Positions 22,735 to 33,863 of a stretch of 64,000 nt of DNA are shown piece by piece. The position numbers and the translations under genes were made by a program. The stretch is taken from assembly GCA_030686995.1 (NCBI GenBank), contig CM060680.1, forward strand, positions 202,293,322 through 202,357,321. The letters are read 5' to 3'. The stretch is from Artemisia argyi (lineage: Eukaryota > Streptophyta > Magnoliopsida > Asterales > Asteraceae). The notes under the pieces were generated by a model that saw only the letters and a program-made list of their open reading frames with translations, did no database searches and was not told where the DNA came from. The first letter of the stretch is position 1. Each line of letters begins with the position of its first letter.

Positions 22735-22768
22735 TTTCACCACTAGCAGATCAACTGATGTGGTGGAA
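22735..22768 (+). other. Leader hairpin of element A (conserved 16-nt loop)
   Basis: TTTCACCAC and GTGGTGGAA pair over 9 bp (one G-U) around the loop TAGCAGATCAACTGAT. It lies about 130 nt before the gag start. The same loop occurs four times in element G with a different but still pairing stem. Within the loop CAG/CTG or ATC/GAT could pair further. Confidence 0.7.
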
Positions 22769-22873
22769 CTATGTAAAGTTGGATCCTAGATTTTCAAGAA
22801 AATTTTGTTGGTTATATGAATATAGCCTATGGGTATTTTATTTTCTTGAAGATATTTATTATCGAAAATACTA

Positions 22874-24010
22874 ATGTTTGAACTTTTATCTGTAGATATG
22901 GCTCAACCCGATAACCCAAGTGTGATTTCTACTTTCAAGAGTCATCTTGAGAGAGAAAAATTGACTGGAAAGAATTTCAATGATTGGCACCATTTGCTCA
23001 GAATTGTCTTGAGGGCTGCCGGTAAGCTCAATTACTTGACCGAAGAATGTCCAGCTGAGCCTGCTGTTGATGCAACAGAAGCAGTTAAGGCGGAGTGGAG
23101 GGAGAAACATGCTAAGTTTAATGAGGTTGCTTGTTTAATGCTCACTAGCATGAGTGCTCCATTACAAAAGAAGTTTGAGTACTTTTTCCCAAAAGATATG
23201 CTTGAAGTACTTCAGCAGTCTTATGAGAAACCTCCCGCAGTTGAATTGTATGATGAACTTGACAAGCTACACAACTGCAAGCATGGTGATGGTAAACAAG
23301 TTGAAGATTATGTGACTGAGATGAAGGAATCCTTTGATCAGCTTCACAGAGTTGGATTTGGTTACCCCGAGAATGTGCAAGTGCACTTGATCAACAGGGC
23401 CCTTAACAAGGACTTTGCTGGTTTTGTGCAGAATTTCAACATGCACTGCTCAGGGAAGACAATCTCAGAATTACTCGCACTGCTTGTTGATTATGAGAAA
23501 AGTCTACCAGCCAAGGTCAAGGCTCCTACCCCGCAAGTGTTGGCAATTCATGGGGGGAGAATCCAGAAGAAATCGCATGTGAACAAAGGCAAGGGGAAAG
23601 GTGATAAAGGCAAGCAGGTCATGGCCTATCAACCTCAACCCAAGGTGAAGAAGCATCAGCCTAAGCAGAACAAGGTGAATCCGCCAAACAAGAAGGATCA
23701 GGCTTGTCACCATTGTCATGAAAAGGGCCATTGGAAGCGCAATTGTCCTCTCTATATTCATGACTTGCGACTCAAGAAGCAGGGGAATGAAGCTAGTAAC
23801 CCCAGTTCATCAGGTGCGTTCTTTATGATTGAATTATTCACTCTTACTCCTAAATTGAATTCATGGGTATATGATACGGGATGTGGCATTCATATTTGCA
23901 ATACCTTGCAGGGGTTTAGAGTTGAGAGAAAGCTGGCCTATGGACAACAATTCCTGCACGTGGGTAACGGAGCACATGCAGCAGTTGAAGCTATAGGAGT
24001 TTTAATTTAG
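22874..24010 (+). pseudogene. gag: Copia Gag plus start of protease, frameshifted
   Basis: Gag forms the virus-like particle that packages element RNA in the cytoplasm. The frame has 378 codons. An ATG at 22898 (MAQPDNPS) is the more likely start, since the frame upstream of it is leader-like. Residues about 20-200 are the copia Gag domain (KLTGKNFNDWHHLLR). A CX2CX4HX4C zinc knuckle lies at 278-291 (CHHCHEKGHWKRNC). The protease begins with the active-site DTGCG at 334. A one-base deletion at about 23997-24000 shifts the frame, and translation ends in TAG at 24008-24010 before the protease is complete. The next frame continues directly at 24010. Confidence 0.9.
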
Positions 24011-26957
24011 TGTTGCCTTCGGGCCTAGTACTATCTTTAAATAATTGTCATTATGCACCGTCAATTATTAGAGGTGTAATTTCATTTTCATGTTTGTTGA
24101 ACCTTGGTTTTCATCATACTGTTTCTAGCAATAGAATTTCAGTTTCTTTAAATGGTGTTTTTTTTTATTTTAATGCTATTGCTATGAATGGTATGTTTGA
24201 AATTGATATGAATGATAATGATAATGCTTTTGTTAAAAATAATTCAATGTATAGCATCAATAGTAAGAGAATTAAGAAAGGTCTGGATTCATCTTATCTT
24301 TGGCATTGTCGACTTGCTCACATTGGCAAAGATCGCATGAAAAAGTTGCAACAGGATGGACTTTTAGAAAAGATCAATGATGAATCATTTGATAAGTGCG
24401 AATCTTGCATTGCTGGGAAGATGACTAAGAAACCCTTTAAAAATAGGATTGAAAGGGCTAATGATTTACTTGGTCTAATTCGCACAGATGTGTGTGGACC
24501 ACTTAGACATGTGTCAAGGAGAGGTGCTAGTTACTTCTTAACATTTACGGATGATTACAGCCATTATGGTTATGTTTATTTACTTAAACATAAACATGAG
24601 ATGTTTGAAACATTCAAAGTGTTTAAAGCAGAAGTAGAGTTGCAACTTGGAAAGAAGATTAAAGCTCTTCGATCCGATAGAGGTGGTGAATACCTGAGTC
24701 AGGAGTTCATAGATTATTTAGCAAAGGAGGGAATTGTCCAGCACCTTACTTCTCCATATACTCCACAACAAAATGGTGTATCTGAGAGAAGGAATCGTAC
24801 ATTGCAAGACATGATACGATCTATGTTTAGTCTAACAACTCTTCCTTACTCGTTTTGGGATTATGCCTTGGAATCTGCGGTTCGCATTCTTAATATGGTT
24901 CCAACAAAGAAGGTGGATAAGACACCATATGAGTTATGGACTGGAAAAGCTCCTAACTTGTCTTATCTTAAGGTCTGGGGTTGTGAGGCGTATGTTAAAC
25001 GTGACTCAGCAGACAAACTCCAACAAAGATCTGTGAAGTGCATCTTCGTAGGATACCTAAGGAAACTATGGGTTACTACTTTTATTACCCACCTAAACAA
25101 AGTTTTTGTTGCAAGGTATGGAGACTTCTTGGAAAAGGAGCTCATATCTCAAGAATTCAGTGGGAGAGTATATGATCTGGAAGACGATCATGAAGATGTA
25201 GCACCTTCTAAAAACACTAGCCAACTTCTTGTGGAACCTAAAAGTTTAGGTCCTCCACCTGAAGTTGAAGTGGTTCCCGTTCGTAGGTCATCAAGACCTG
25301 TGAAGGCTCCAACACGTCTATGTCTTAACATGGAGTGTGATCACAACTTGATAGGGGATCTTGATGAACCTACAAGTTATAAAGCTGCCATGAATAGTCC
25401 TGAAAAGGAAAAGTGGCAGGGAGCTATGAATGGGGAAATGCAATCCATGAAAGACAATGAAGTCTGGGAAGAAGTAGACCTACCTCCGGGTGCCAAGTTA
25501 GTTAGGAGTAAATGGCTCTACAAGAAAAAGACTGATATGGATGGCATTGTACACACCTATAAGGCCCGTTTGGTAGCTAAAGGCTATACTCAAACTTTTG
25601 GTGTTGACTATGAGGAGACCTTTTCTCCTGTAGCTGACATTAGGGCTATTAGGATTCTTATAGCCATAGCCGCTTACTATGACTATGAGATTTGGCAAAT
25701 GGATGTCAAAACCGCCTTCTTAAATGGTCGCCTAGATGAAGACATCTATATGGCACAGCCTGAGGGGTTTGTGAATCCAGAATTCCCAAATCGTGTATGC
25801 AAGCTTAAAAGATCCATTTATGGATTAAAGCAAGCATCACGACAATGGAATAAGAGATTTGACAGTGAGATTAAAAAGTATGGATTCACTCAAAATCTCG
25901 ATGAGCCATGTGTATATCACAAAGCTAGTGGGAGTAATGTAGTTTTCCTTATATTATATGTTGATGACATATTGATCATGGGAAACGACATTCCAAGTTT
26001 GCAAAAGGTTAAGGCATATCTTGGAAGTTGCTTTTCTATGAAAGATTTAGGGGAAGCTGCATTTATTCTGGGAATCAAGATATATAGAGATAGATCTCAG
26101 CGATTAATTGGATTAAGCCAGAGTGCTTACATTGATAAAATATTGAAGAGATTCAATATGAAAAATTCCAAGAAGGGATATTTGCCGATGCAAAAGCAAC
26201 ATGGCTTGAGCGAGAAAGTTTGTGCTTCAACACCTGAAGAGGTGCAACGCATGAAGAGAGTCCCTTACGCTTCAGCTGTGGGATCTATTATGTATGCGGT
26301 GAAAAGCACAAGGCCTGATGTGGCGTTTGCTCAGAATTTAACCAGTCGATATTAGCAGAATCCGGGTGAAAAACACTGGACTGCTGTTAAGAATATTCTT
26401 AAGTACCTTAGGGCTACTAAAGAGATGTTCTTAGTTTATGGGGGTACTCCATCTGCAGAACTTGATGTTACAGGTTACTGCGATGCTTCTTGGAAAGGTG
26501 ATAAAGATGATACGAAGTCTTAGACGGGATATGTCTTTATCATTAATAGAGGAGCTGTGGATTGGAGGAGCAGAAAGCAGAGTGTACTGACGATGTCAGC
26601 TACAGAAAGTGAGTATATAGCTGCTTCAGAAGCTGCAATGGAAGATGTTTAGATTAGGAAGTTTGTTTCAGGGCTTGGGGTTATGCCTTCGATTCGACGA
26701 CCTATAAAAATGTATTGCGACAATTCAGCTGCAATTACATTTGCCAATGAACCTGGAATCATGAAAGGCACCAGACATTTCCCGATTAAGCATCACTATG
26801 TTCGAGAACAAGTCGAAATAGGTGAAATTGAAATGCTCAAAGTTCACACAGATGAAAACTTAGCAGATCAGTTTACGAAGCCTTTACCTGGCACGAAGCT
26901 TTACAAGCATGCTGAAGGAATAGGACTTAAATTAGCTGAAAGTTTCATGCCCATTTG
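24010..26957 (+). pseudogene. pol: Copia integrase, reverse transcriptase and RNase H, with three in-frame stops
   Basis: This is the rest of the copia polyprotein in frame 1. In order (numbering from 24010): protease end; GAG-pre-integrase zinc finger (LWHCRLAHIGKDRM, CESCIAGK) at about 97-135; integrase catalytic D159, D223 and E259; reverse transcriptase from about 497 with active-site D565 and YVDD at 650-653; RNase H (YCDASWKGD, MSATESEYIAASEA, YCDNSAA). TAG stops interrupt at 26353, 26521 and 26650. The first two sit where CAG is expected and the third where TGG is expected. Codons about 350-363 (25057-25098) are read in a shifted frame because a one-base loss is compensated by a one-base gain. 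The frame runs into solo LTR E at 26958; the original end lies beyond it, at about 30602. Confidence 0.92.
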
Positions 26958-27426
26958 TGTAACACCCCCAAAATTTGATACAACGGAAGACTCAACAAGC
27001 TTTCGGGGTGCTACGGGGATTGGTATCCATTCAAAGTCATGAAAGAACGAGATAAAGTAAACATAAGAAAAACACAACCAAAACGGGTTTTAAAGTTTAC
27101 ATTTATCCCAAGAATTATCCAAAGTAAGGCTCAAAAGAAATAAACATAGGTCCACAATATTTATCAGAGTTTTAGAAAAATAGATCCATAACCGGTGCCA
27201 TTGCCAAGCCTCCAATCCCAAGCATCCATAGAGCATCACTTAATTACCTGAGAAAACGTGCTAAAAGTCAGCTTTCGCTGGTGAGATCATAGGTTTAAAT
27301 TCATAATTCAATATAGTGGACATATACGCAAAACGCTTGCTAGCTAGACTAGGCCTCAATCATCTAACCAAAATCATCCAACCAAAACGAATCAACCCTA
27401 TAGGTGCACGCTATAGCTCAAATCAA

Positions 27427-27720
27427 TCCAATCAATAGCTTACCTAGCTCAAGTCTAGGCCTCGCTCTAAAATCAATCCAATAGCTTACCTAGTTCGGGA
27501 CTAAGCTCCGCTCAACAACCAATCAATAGCTTACCTAGTTCTGGACTAGGCCTCGCTCAATAACCAAATCAATAGCTTACCTAGCTCATGTCTAGGCCTC
27601 ACTCAATAATCAAATCAATAGCTTACCTAGTTCGGGACTAGGCCTCGCTCAACAACTAAATCAATAGCTTACCTAGTTCGGGACTAGGCCTCGCTCTAAA
27701 TCCTACCTAGTTCTATGAGC
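27427..27720 (-). repeat. Tandem array of about 46-bp units, each with a CCTAG...CTAGG hairpin
   Basis: Six full units and one partial unit share 'caatagcttacctag' and 'ctaggcctcgctc'. Most can fold as CCTAG, 7-nt loop, CTAGG; loops vary (TTCGGGA, CTCAAGT, TTCTGGA, CTCATGT). The array sits at the same LTR position, next to 'cttgctagctag', as a different hairpin array in element C (43079-43246). Confidence 0.85.
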
Positions 27721-28787
27721 ATAGCAAGTTTTAAAAGAATATAAAGCGATAATAGTCCACATAAAACATTTGCACATTTCTCACCCCAAGTATTGAAAAC
27801 AAAGTTCAAGAGTAGAAGTGGGGCTATGACTCACCTCAAGTCCAGCAAATCCTCAAAAGAAATCAATAGATGAAAGACGTAAGCAGACTCAAGCAACTCA
27901 CGTAACGGCAACTATAGACTTGGCACTTCCTAACAATATCAAGCTCGTTCATAAATCATTTCCTCAAAAATCAAATATTCCCATTCCCGAACATATTCCA
28001 TTTTTACTTTCCAAAAGTATCCATTTCTTGAATTATCTTCATATCAATTTGAAATTTTACGTTTGGTATCCATATGGGTGGTGGGTCGACACAACTCAAA
28101 CCAAGAAGCCACAACGACAGAAATAACAAACCATCTATAGGTCTAACATTAGCCAAATATACTATTTAAATAAATCATCGAAGTTTATCAAATCCGTCGA
28201 TTTGGTAATCCCCCATATTTATTTACATAATACATCGCTCCAAGATTATACCCAACCTAAATCACATTGCACAAAGAATACTATATGGTATATATCGTAG
28301 TCCAATAAATTCCCTATATATATCGTCCAATTTGCCAAATTCGTCAATTTAGCCAATTCCACGAGATATATAGTAATTTATTATCCTAATACACGTACCA
28401 CAACCTATGGGCGTCGTAGGATACGATAACCATTAATATACTCATTTTATATAGCTAAATAAACTCGATTTAACCCGTCGATTAAATAAGTTACGTAGTT
28501 ATAGAAAATGTTTATATTAATCGTCATATATCCGTGACAACACAAAAGTCACATAATAAAGCCCACTTGGACTTAAGTAACCACAACTCGTATAACTCGA
28601 TAAGTTTTCCAAATTTATAAAGAAATCATGTTTTTATTTATTACTTACCCGACGTAGTGGTTCTCGACATTATTTATAGTTATTTATTTATAATAATACT
28701 CTGACATTTATTGCACTATTCGCATAGTATAATAATTATCGTTATATTATTATAACATTTACTCGTGATCATTTTATTATTAATATA

Positions 28788-28790
<3 letters not shown>

Positions 28791-28872
<82 letters not shown>
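28791..28872. repeat. (AT)n microsatellite, about 82 bp
   Basis: Pure AT dinucleotide run within solo LTR E. The isoleucine-tyrosine frame across it is an artefact. Confidence 0.98.
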
Positions 28873-28876
<4 letters not shown>

Positions 28877-30599
28877 GTTTATCACGTCAATATACGTATA
28901 TAAACGATTATATTATCAATAATATTATTACGAGTGTTATTTTTAAATGTTTGATTTTTAAATATTTATCGAGTCATAAGAATTTGGTCACATGTCTGAG
29001 TCATTACTCTCGGCTCATAGTCCAAGTCCACAAATAATAATAATAACCAAGTCATGAATAAATAAACAACTCCGTCCAAATCAATCCCAAATCCACGTGC
29101 TACAACAATAGGGTCCGTCTACGGCACCCGACTAACCTATCTCCGTCAATCTAAGCGACCGTCTCACAATCGGTCCCCAAATACACTTTCGTCAACACAT
29201 CTCCACAAATAAGTCCATATCATCTCGGCACCAATTAAATAGCATCAACAACAACTAATAATAACAACAATAATAACGAGAAGAACATCAGGAAACCAAC
29301 AAGATCACCAAGTATATCATACAATCCGGGTCGACTTACCAAGTCGAACCCGAGTCAAGGTTTCACCACGAGTCACGTGGGTCCCACCCGAGACCTCTAG
29401 GGTCTCGGCCAGCTCAATCCGAGCATGAACCAAAGCCAAACCGAGCTCCATGGGGGGGTCGGTCTCACTCGAATCACAACCAAATCCATCTTCCTTATAC
29501 CAAGGCCAATCCAAATGACTAAAATACATGACCCAAACATTCTCATAACCATCTTTCACGGCCAGAAAAATGACAAGATCATAAGCCCGAAAATATACAA
29601 GCCGAGAGCAAAAGCTCTCGGTTAAGTCTCGACCACACACCGACAAGCAAACCCAGATAGCAAACTTATTTTAAATCATGTTTTATTCAAAACCCATATG
29701 TATTTCATGTTTTCATTCATAAACCCAAAAGAAATTACAAGATTTGTGACCCTTGGTCACGCTTTTTACCAAAATACGAGTCTCAATTCGTCTCACCTTT
29801 GATTACCAAGATCAAATCATAAAGAAACCTCAAAAACAAGAAAAATATGACGAATTTGTGGTGGATTCGTGGTGTTAGAGGTGTTTATTTCGCGCGTGAC
29901 CTATACCAAAAGATAGATCTCGATGAGGGGGTTAATGTGATGGTGTTATTTTTGTTGTAGGGGTGGCGATGTGACGGTGGTGCCTGCCGGAGTGGGTGGC
30001 GGCTAGGGTATTAGAGGGGAGAGAGAGAGATTGAAAAAAAGATGATGTTTGTTTATGTTTGTGGTGTGGTGTGGTGACAGAAACCACAAGGACATTTTGT
30101 AACTTTACTTTTTTTTTTCCTTTTCTTTCTTTTGGAATAACAATAATAATAGTAATAATTTTAATAATAATAAGAGTATTATTAAAATTTAAGGGTAAGT
30201 TGGCTAGGTGTAAAACACACGGACCAAAACCCGAATCTCTTAAAATAAACCAACCTTCTCAAACCAAGCTCTTTCCCAATATTAAAAATATCTCACGATA
30301 CGTTCCAAAAATATAAATATCTGAACCAATATTAAAATAATTAAAATTGTTAGGTTATCCTAGTGCCGGAGTCAATGTAGTGCCAAAATAATGATCTCAA
30401 AAATAAATCATCACGAATGAACCAAACCAATCCATAAATAAATAATCAAATCCCATAAATAACGTACGATAAAAATCACATTCCAACGTTCATAAAACAT
30501 CTCGTCACCATAAACTTTTCAAAAATTTCAAAAATCATAATTTTTAATGTAATGCGGGTTTTAAAAACGGCTCCCTATTTTGCTAGTTATCACAATTTG

Positions 30600-31545
30600 T
30601 GATTAGTATTTGGATAAGGGATGTAATGTACAATTATTATTTTAATGAAATAAAATATTGGTTATGTTTATTTATTCATTGTCTTAATAATATATCCTAT
30701 ATTTGCATGTTTAAGATCCATGAATAAATTATTATTCTAAATTGTCCGTTGTCGATTAATGGTATGGGAATATCATTAAATTAAGACAATTTTGAGTATT
30801 GGTTAAGGATATACTTGAAAGTATATTGATGCATAGTCATACCAATTTCACATGATACTCAATGAATTGAGTATTGGACTTATCCCAACAATATGATTTA
30901 ATATTTAATGTGAGAATCATATTTAAAGTTATCCTCAGACTTGAGATACCAGATAAGTGTCATGAATGTAGTGCATTTTTGTGAAGCAATCTACCACTTA
31001 CCGTAATTGGAAGTCATAAGGGTTGTTTTCAGAATTGTTGCAAAGTTCATGGGTTATTCTTGTAGTTAAGAGAGAATTTGTTCCTTCTGATTTGTTCAGA
31101 AGTTTAATACTGCTGGACCCCTCGTAGGGTTGACAAAATGTTTGCGTGGCCACGCCCGAAGTCTATCTGGAATACGTTCAGATGTTTTGGTAATTTTGTT
31201 CAATCATAAAGAAACAAGAAACATAATATTAATAAAGAATCTCACATCTTTATTAAGTGTAGTATTAGAAACAAAAGGATAATTATAATGATGAATCATT
31301 AAAGGTTTTCCAGGAAACCTAGCTCGGGTCGTGCTAGGGGCATTAATGCCATTTTACTATTAATAGATATACGAGTGGTAGCTGTTAATCGTTTATAGAG
31401 ATACCCCCTCACAGAGAGTGGTTCTAAAACCACTCTCCATGAGCTATTCTAACCGGTCTCCCTGGCATTTTTTGTAGTAGTGATTGGAGTGTTGCAAGAC
31501 GCCAACCAATGTCATTTTACTATTAATAGATATACGAGTGGGAGC
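30600..31545 (+). other. 3' untranslated region of copia A, with polypurine tract
   Basis: No gene. The presumed plus-strand primer GAGTGGGAGC (31536-31545) abuts the 3' LTR. A roughly 38-bp block ending in this tract and the first LTR bases ('attaatagatatacgagtgg' then 'agctgttaa') also occurs about 160 bp upstream (about 31349-31387), giving a decoy tract. Confidence 0.7.
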
Positions 31546-32306
31546 TGTTAAAAGTTACGTATAAATATTAATATGTAAATGACTAGTATCGAACCCGAGA
31601 CCTCGGGATTGCACACAATACAAATGAGAGTCAAAGATTAATAAATATTAATTGTTAGTTATATTTATTAATAACACAAGTTCAAGGATTAATGATCGTT
31701 AGTTATTAAATGTATGGACTAATTATCGTTAAATAATAAGGAAAGGGACTAGAATGTAATTTGGTGGACAAGAAGGATCCGGAAACCCCTTGTTGGGTGT
31801 ATGGCCGGTCGACCTAATCCCAAAGGGTCGATCCATGCTTCCTTGTTCCCCAAGAATTCATCTAGTATATATACAAACCCAAGGGTCTTTTGTTTCTCAC
31901 CTTTTGTGAACACACAATACCCTAAAGTTTGGTTTTTCCCTTCTCTTTTCCTTTGCCGATCGAACATATATCCCTAAGGGTTTAGGATCGATTTTTTATA
32001 AGCTAAACAATAATTGTGTTTAATCTTGCAATTAATTTGATTCGGTATTAGTTTGTGTGTACAAGAACGAGGTAACAACTCACTATAGTTGTTATCAAGG
32101 AATCGATCAATAAAAAAGGTAAAGGATTGATCATTGATTCATAAACCCTAATTAGGGTTCATCAATTAATTCAAGACTTGCTTATTTGATTCTTGTTCGG
32201 GCTAGAATCACCACGGTACATTCCTATTTATGTTTTAGTTAATCTTATGTGTTATACTTGATCCTAGCTTCCGCAATATGTGTACTTTGATTGTTAAACT
32301 CTAACA
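31546..32306 (+). repeat. 3' LTR of copia element A
   Basis: 761 bp, the same ends as the 5' LTR, followed by the target duplication GTAGT at 32307-32311. Confidence 0.95.
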
Positions 32307-32311
32307 GTAGT

Positions 32312-32603
32312 TATACCTTTCTCTAACAAAAATGCCACCACAATATGTAGCACTTATCAATTCCACAATAAGAGGAAATTGAAGGGTCACAAAAGATGTA
32401 ATCAGAAGGCATGTCAATGCACCTATTGGAATAAACATCGACGAGTTACTTTGTCCAAACACAAGGAACAATGTTGCTCCAAAAGCTATGATCATCGCTG
32501 TCGTCGAGAGGAACAACATAGTGAGCCCAATAATCAGTTTCGTAGGTAACTTAAAGAGAAAGTCTTGATCCATAAAATGTGCGGTAAGGATCGATAAAAA
32601 CAT
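32312..32603 (-). pseudogene. Truncated last exon of a second PGG-domain gene
   Basis: The minus-strand frame (MFLSILTAH, FLFKLPTKLIIGLTMLF, FVTLQFPLIVELISATYCGG) is very close to the last 100 or so residues of the intact gene at 7866-8495. It covers the last two and a half membrane helices only. It breaks off at the LSIL segment, upstream of which is 40 bp of unrelated DNA and then the clathrin segment. The PGG motif, ankyrin repeats and upstream exons are missing. The stop-codon side was separated from its 3' flank by copia A. It cannot encode a working protein. Confidence 0.9.
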
Positions 32604-32642
32604 CCAAGAGAAAAGTCGTCGCCTCCCTTATTAGGTTCGTCT

Positions 32643-32853
32643 GAAAGCACAAATGTTAATCAATCAAATAAGATACCTTCACCAGAAAAAGACAAATTTG
32701 GCACATTAACCAAACCTGGAGGGCTCAGAAAAAAAGACCTGATTCCATTTGGGACATCAAGAGAGCAAATTAATAGCCCCTGCTAAAAGCAACATAAAGT
32801 AATCAAGCTTCCTTGTATGAATCTGAAATGCAGTTCTTACATACGGCATTTAG
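32643..32853 (-). pseudogene. CHC: Clathrin heavy chain segment, copy 2, left part
   Basis: This matches 3377-3575 ('gaaagcacaaatgttaatca', 'gaNaaagacaaattt', 'gggacatcaagagagcaaat'). The exon piece resembling MEEGLFVRALQ in copy 1 has an in-frame stop here. The copy is broken at 32853 by solo LTR D and resumes at 55759. Confidence 0.8.
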
Positions 32854-33058
32854 TGTTAGACCCATTTCCCGGGTCCTTGGACCTCACCCTAGATGTAATG
32901 GACTAAGAGCCTTACGTGGTTGGTTAGTCAACAAATGTCGTGATGTGGTCAAACCCGATAGTCATAGTATTTCATAATGTGGTTTTAGAAGTATTATGTG
33001 TAATAAGTAAGAGGGATAATAACTTGAGGGACCTAAGTTGACAGAATCCCAAACTGGT

Positions 33059-33160
33059 ACTAGAACCAACTTGTTCTAGTACTAGAACCAACTTGTTCTA
33101 GTCTGTAGGGACTATTCTTGCCAAAACCTCAAACTAGCACTAGAACCAACTTGTTCTAGT
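33059..33160. repeat. Three identical 22-bp perfect hairpins in LTR D
   Basis: Each copy has ACTAGAAC and GTTCTAGT around a CAACTT loop. Copies lie at 33059-33080, 33081-33102 (directly adjacent) and 33139-33160. All three are identical, unlike the decayed DNA around them. Confidence 0.9.
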
Positions 33161-33863
33161 ACTAAGGATGAATGGTTACATGACCTAAGGGACTATTAAT
33201 GTCATTAGGCCAATGTTGTGGTGGCTTATATGTGAAGGAATTCCCAGACATTCTAAAATGTTCCAGGAAAGTGTGGTGTGTTCTTGTGTGTCGACATAGA
33301 GCAAGAGAGAAGAGAGGGAAGGCTTAACATATGATCTTTTGATGAAAGAATTAGACTCCCAATTCAAGAGATAAAGCCCTAGTAATGATTCTATGCAAGT
33401 AAGTAATCACTATCTTGAGTTAATTTATGAATATTGAATTAGGGTTCATATGGAGTAATTGGGGATTTCATCATATGATCAAGATATGATCATATGATGA
33501 TATATAAGGGATGATGAGTAATTTATGGTGGGTTTTGTATAAACCTTTGTTTATGATTATTGATTGTTATGCTACTAGGTTTGGTAATGATGAAGGATGA
33601 TGATGATGATGATGAATAGTGATGTTGTTGATGGTGATTTGGTATATTGATAGCTAGCTTGGAATGAAGGTAAGTAACTTGTACTAAAACATATGTTATA
33701 TGTATGTTATCCATATGTGTATTATGATTGTGATAGTGTAGCATATGGATTGAGTAATGAATGAAGACTATGTGGTATAGTGAATGTTATGGATTGATGT
33801 AAGTGATCATGATGCTTATGTGCTAATATGTGTATGATATATGTTTTATGTCGGGTTACTTAC

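Larger units (their letters stand above)
26958..30594 (-). mobile_element. Solo LTR E (same family as Tekay-like element C), inside copia A
   Basis: The sequence starts TGTAACACCCCCAAAATTTG and ends GTTATCACA. It is the reverse complement of a diverged C-type LTR over its length, 3637 bp against 3647 and 3635. ATTTG is exactly duplicated at 26953-26957 and 30595-30599. There is no internal region, so the two LTRs of an original element recombined. Removing it joins the RNase H frame of A to a natural stop. The C-terminal part of the frame at 26683-27042 and the frames at 27920-30316 are LTR read-through, not genes. Confidence 0.95.
20538..32306 (+). mobile_element. Ty1/copia retrotransposon A, interrupted by solo LTR E
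   Basis: Two 761-bp LTRs (20538-21298 and 31546-32306) begin TG and end CA, with the exact target duplication GTAGT at 20533-20537 and 32307-32311. The internal order is primer site, long leader, gag-protease, integrase, reverse transcriptase and RNase H, as in copia elements. The LTRs differ at roughly 18 of 761 positions by eye (about 2.4%). The coding region carries a frameshift and three in-frame stops and is further split by the 3.6-kb solo LTR E at 26958-30594, so it cannot be autonomous now. It landed just past the stop codon of a PGG-gene paralogue. Confidence 0.95.

Noticed and set aside
27427..27720. Regularly spaced repeats resembling a CRISPR array
   Set aside because: Units are directly adjacent and diverged without unique spacers, and lie inside a plant LTR.
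28765..29037. Frame of alternating isoleucine and tyrosine
   Set aside because: It is the (AT)n microsatellite within solo LTR E.
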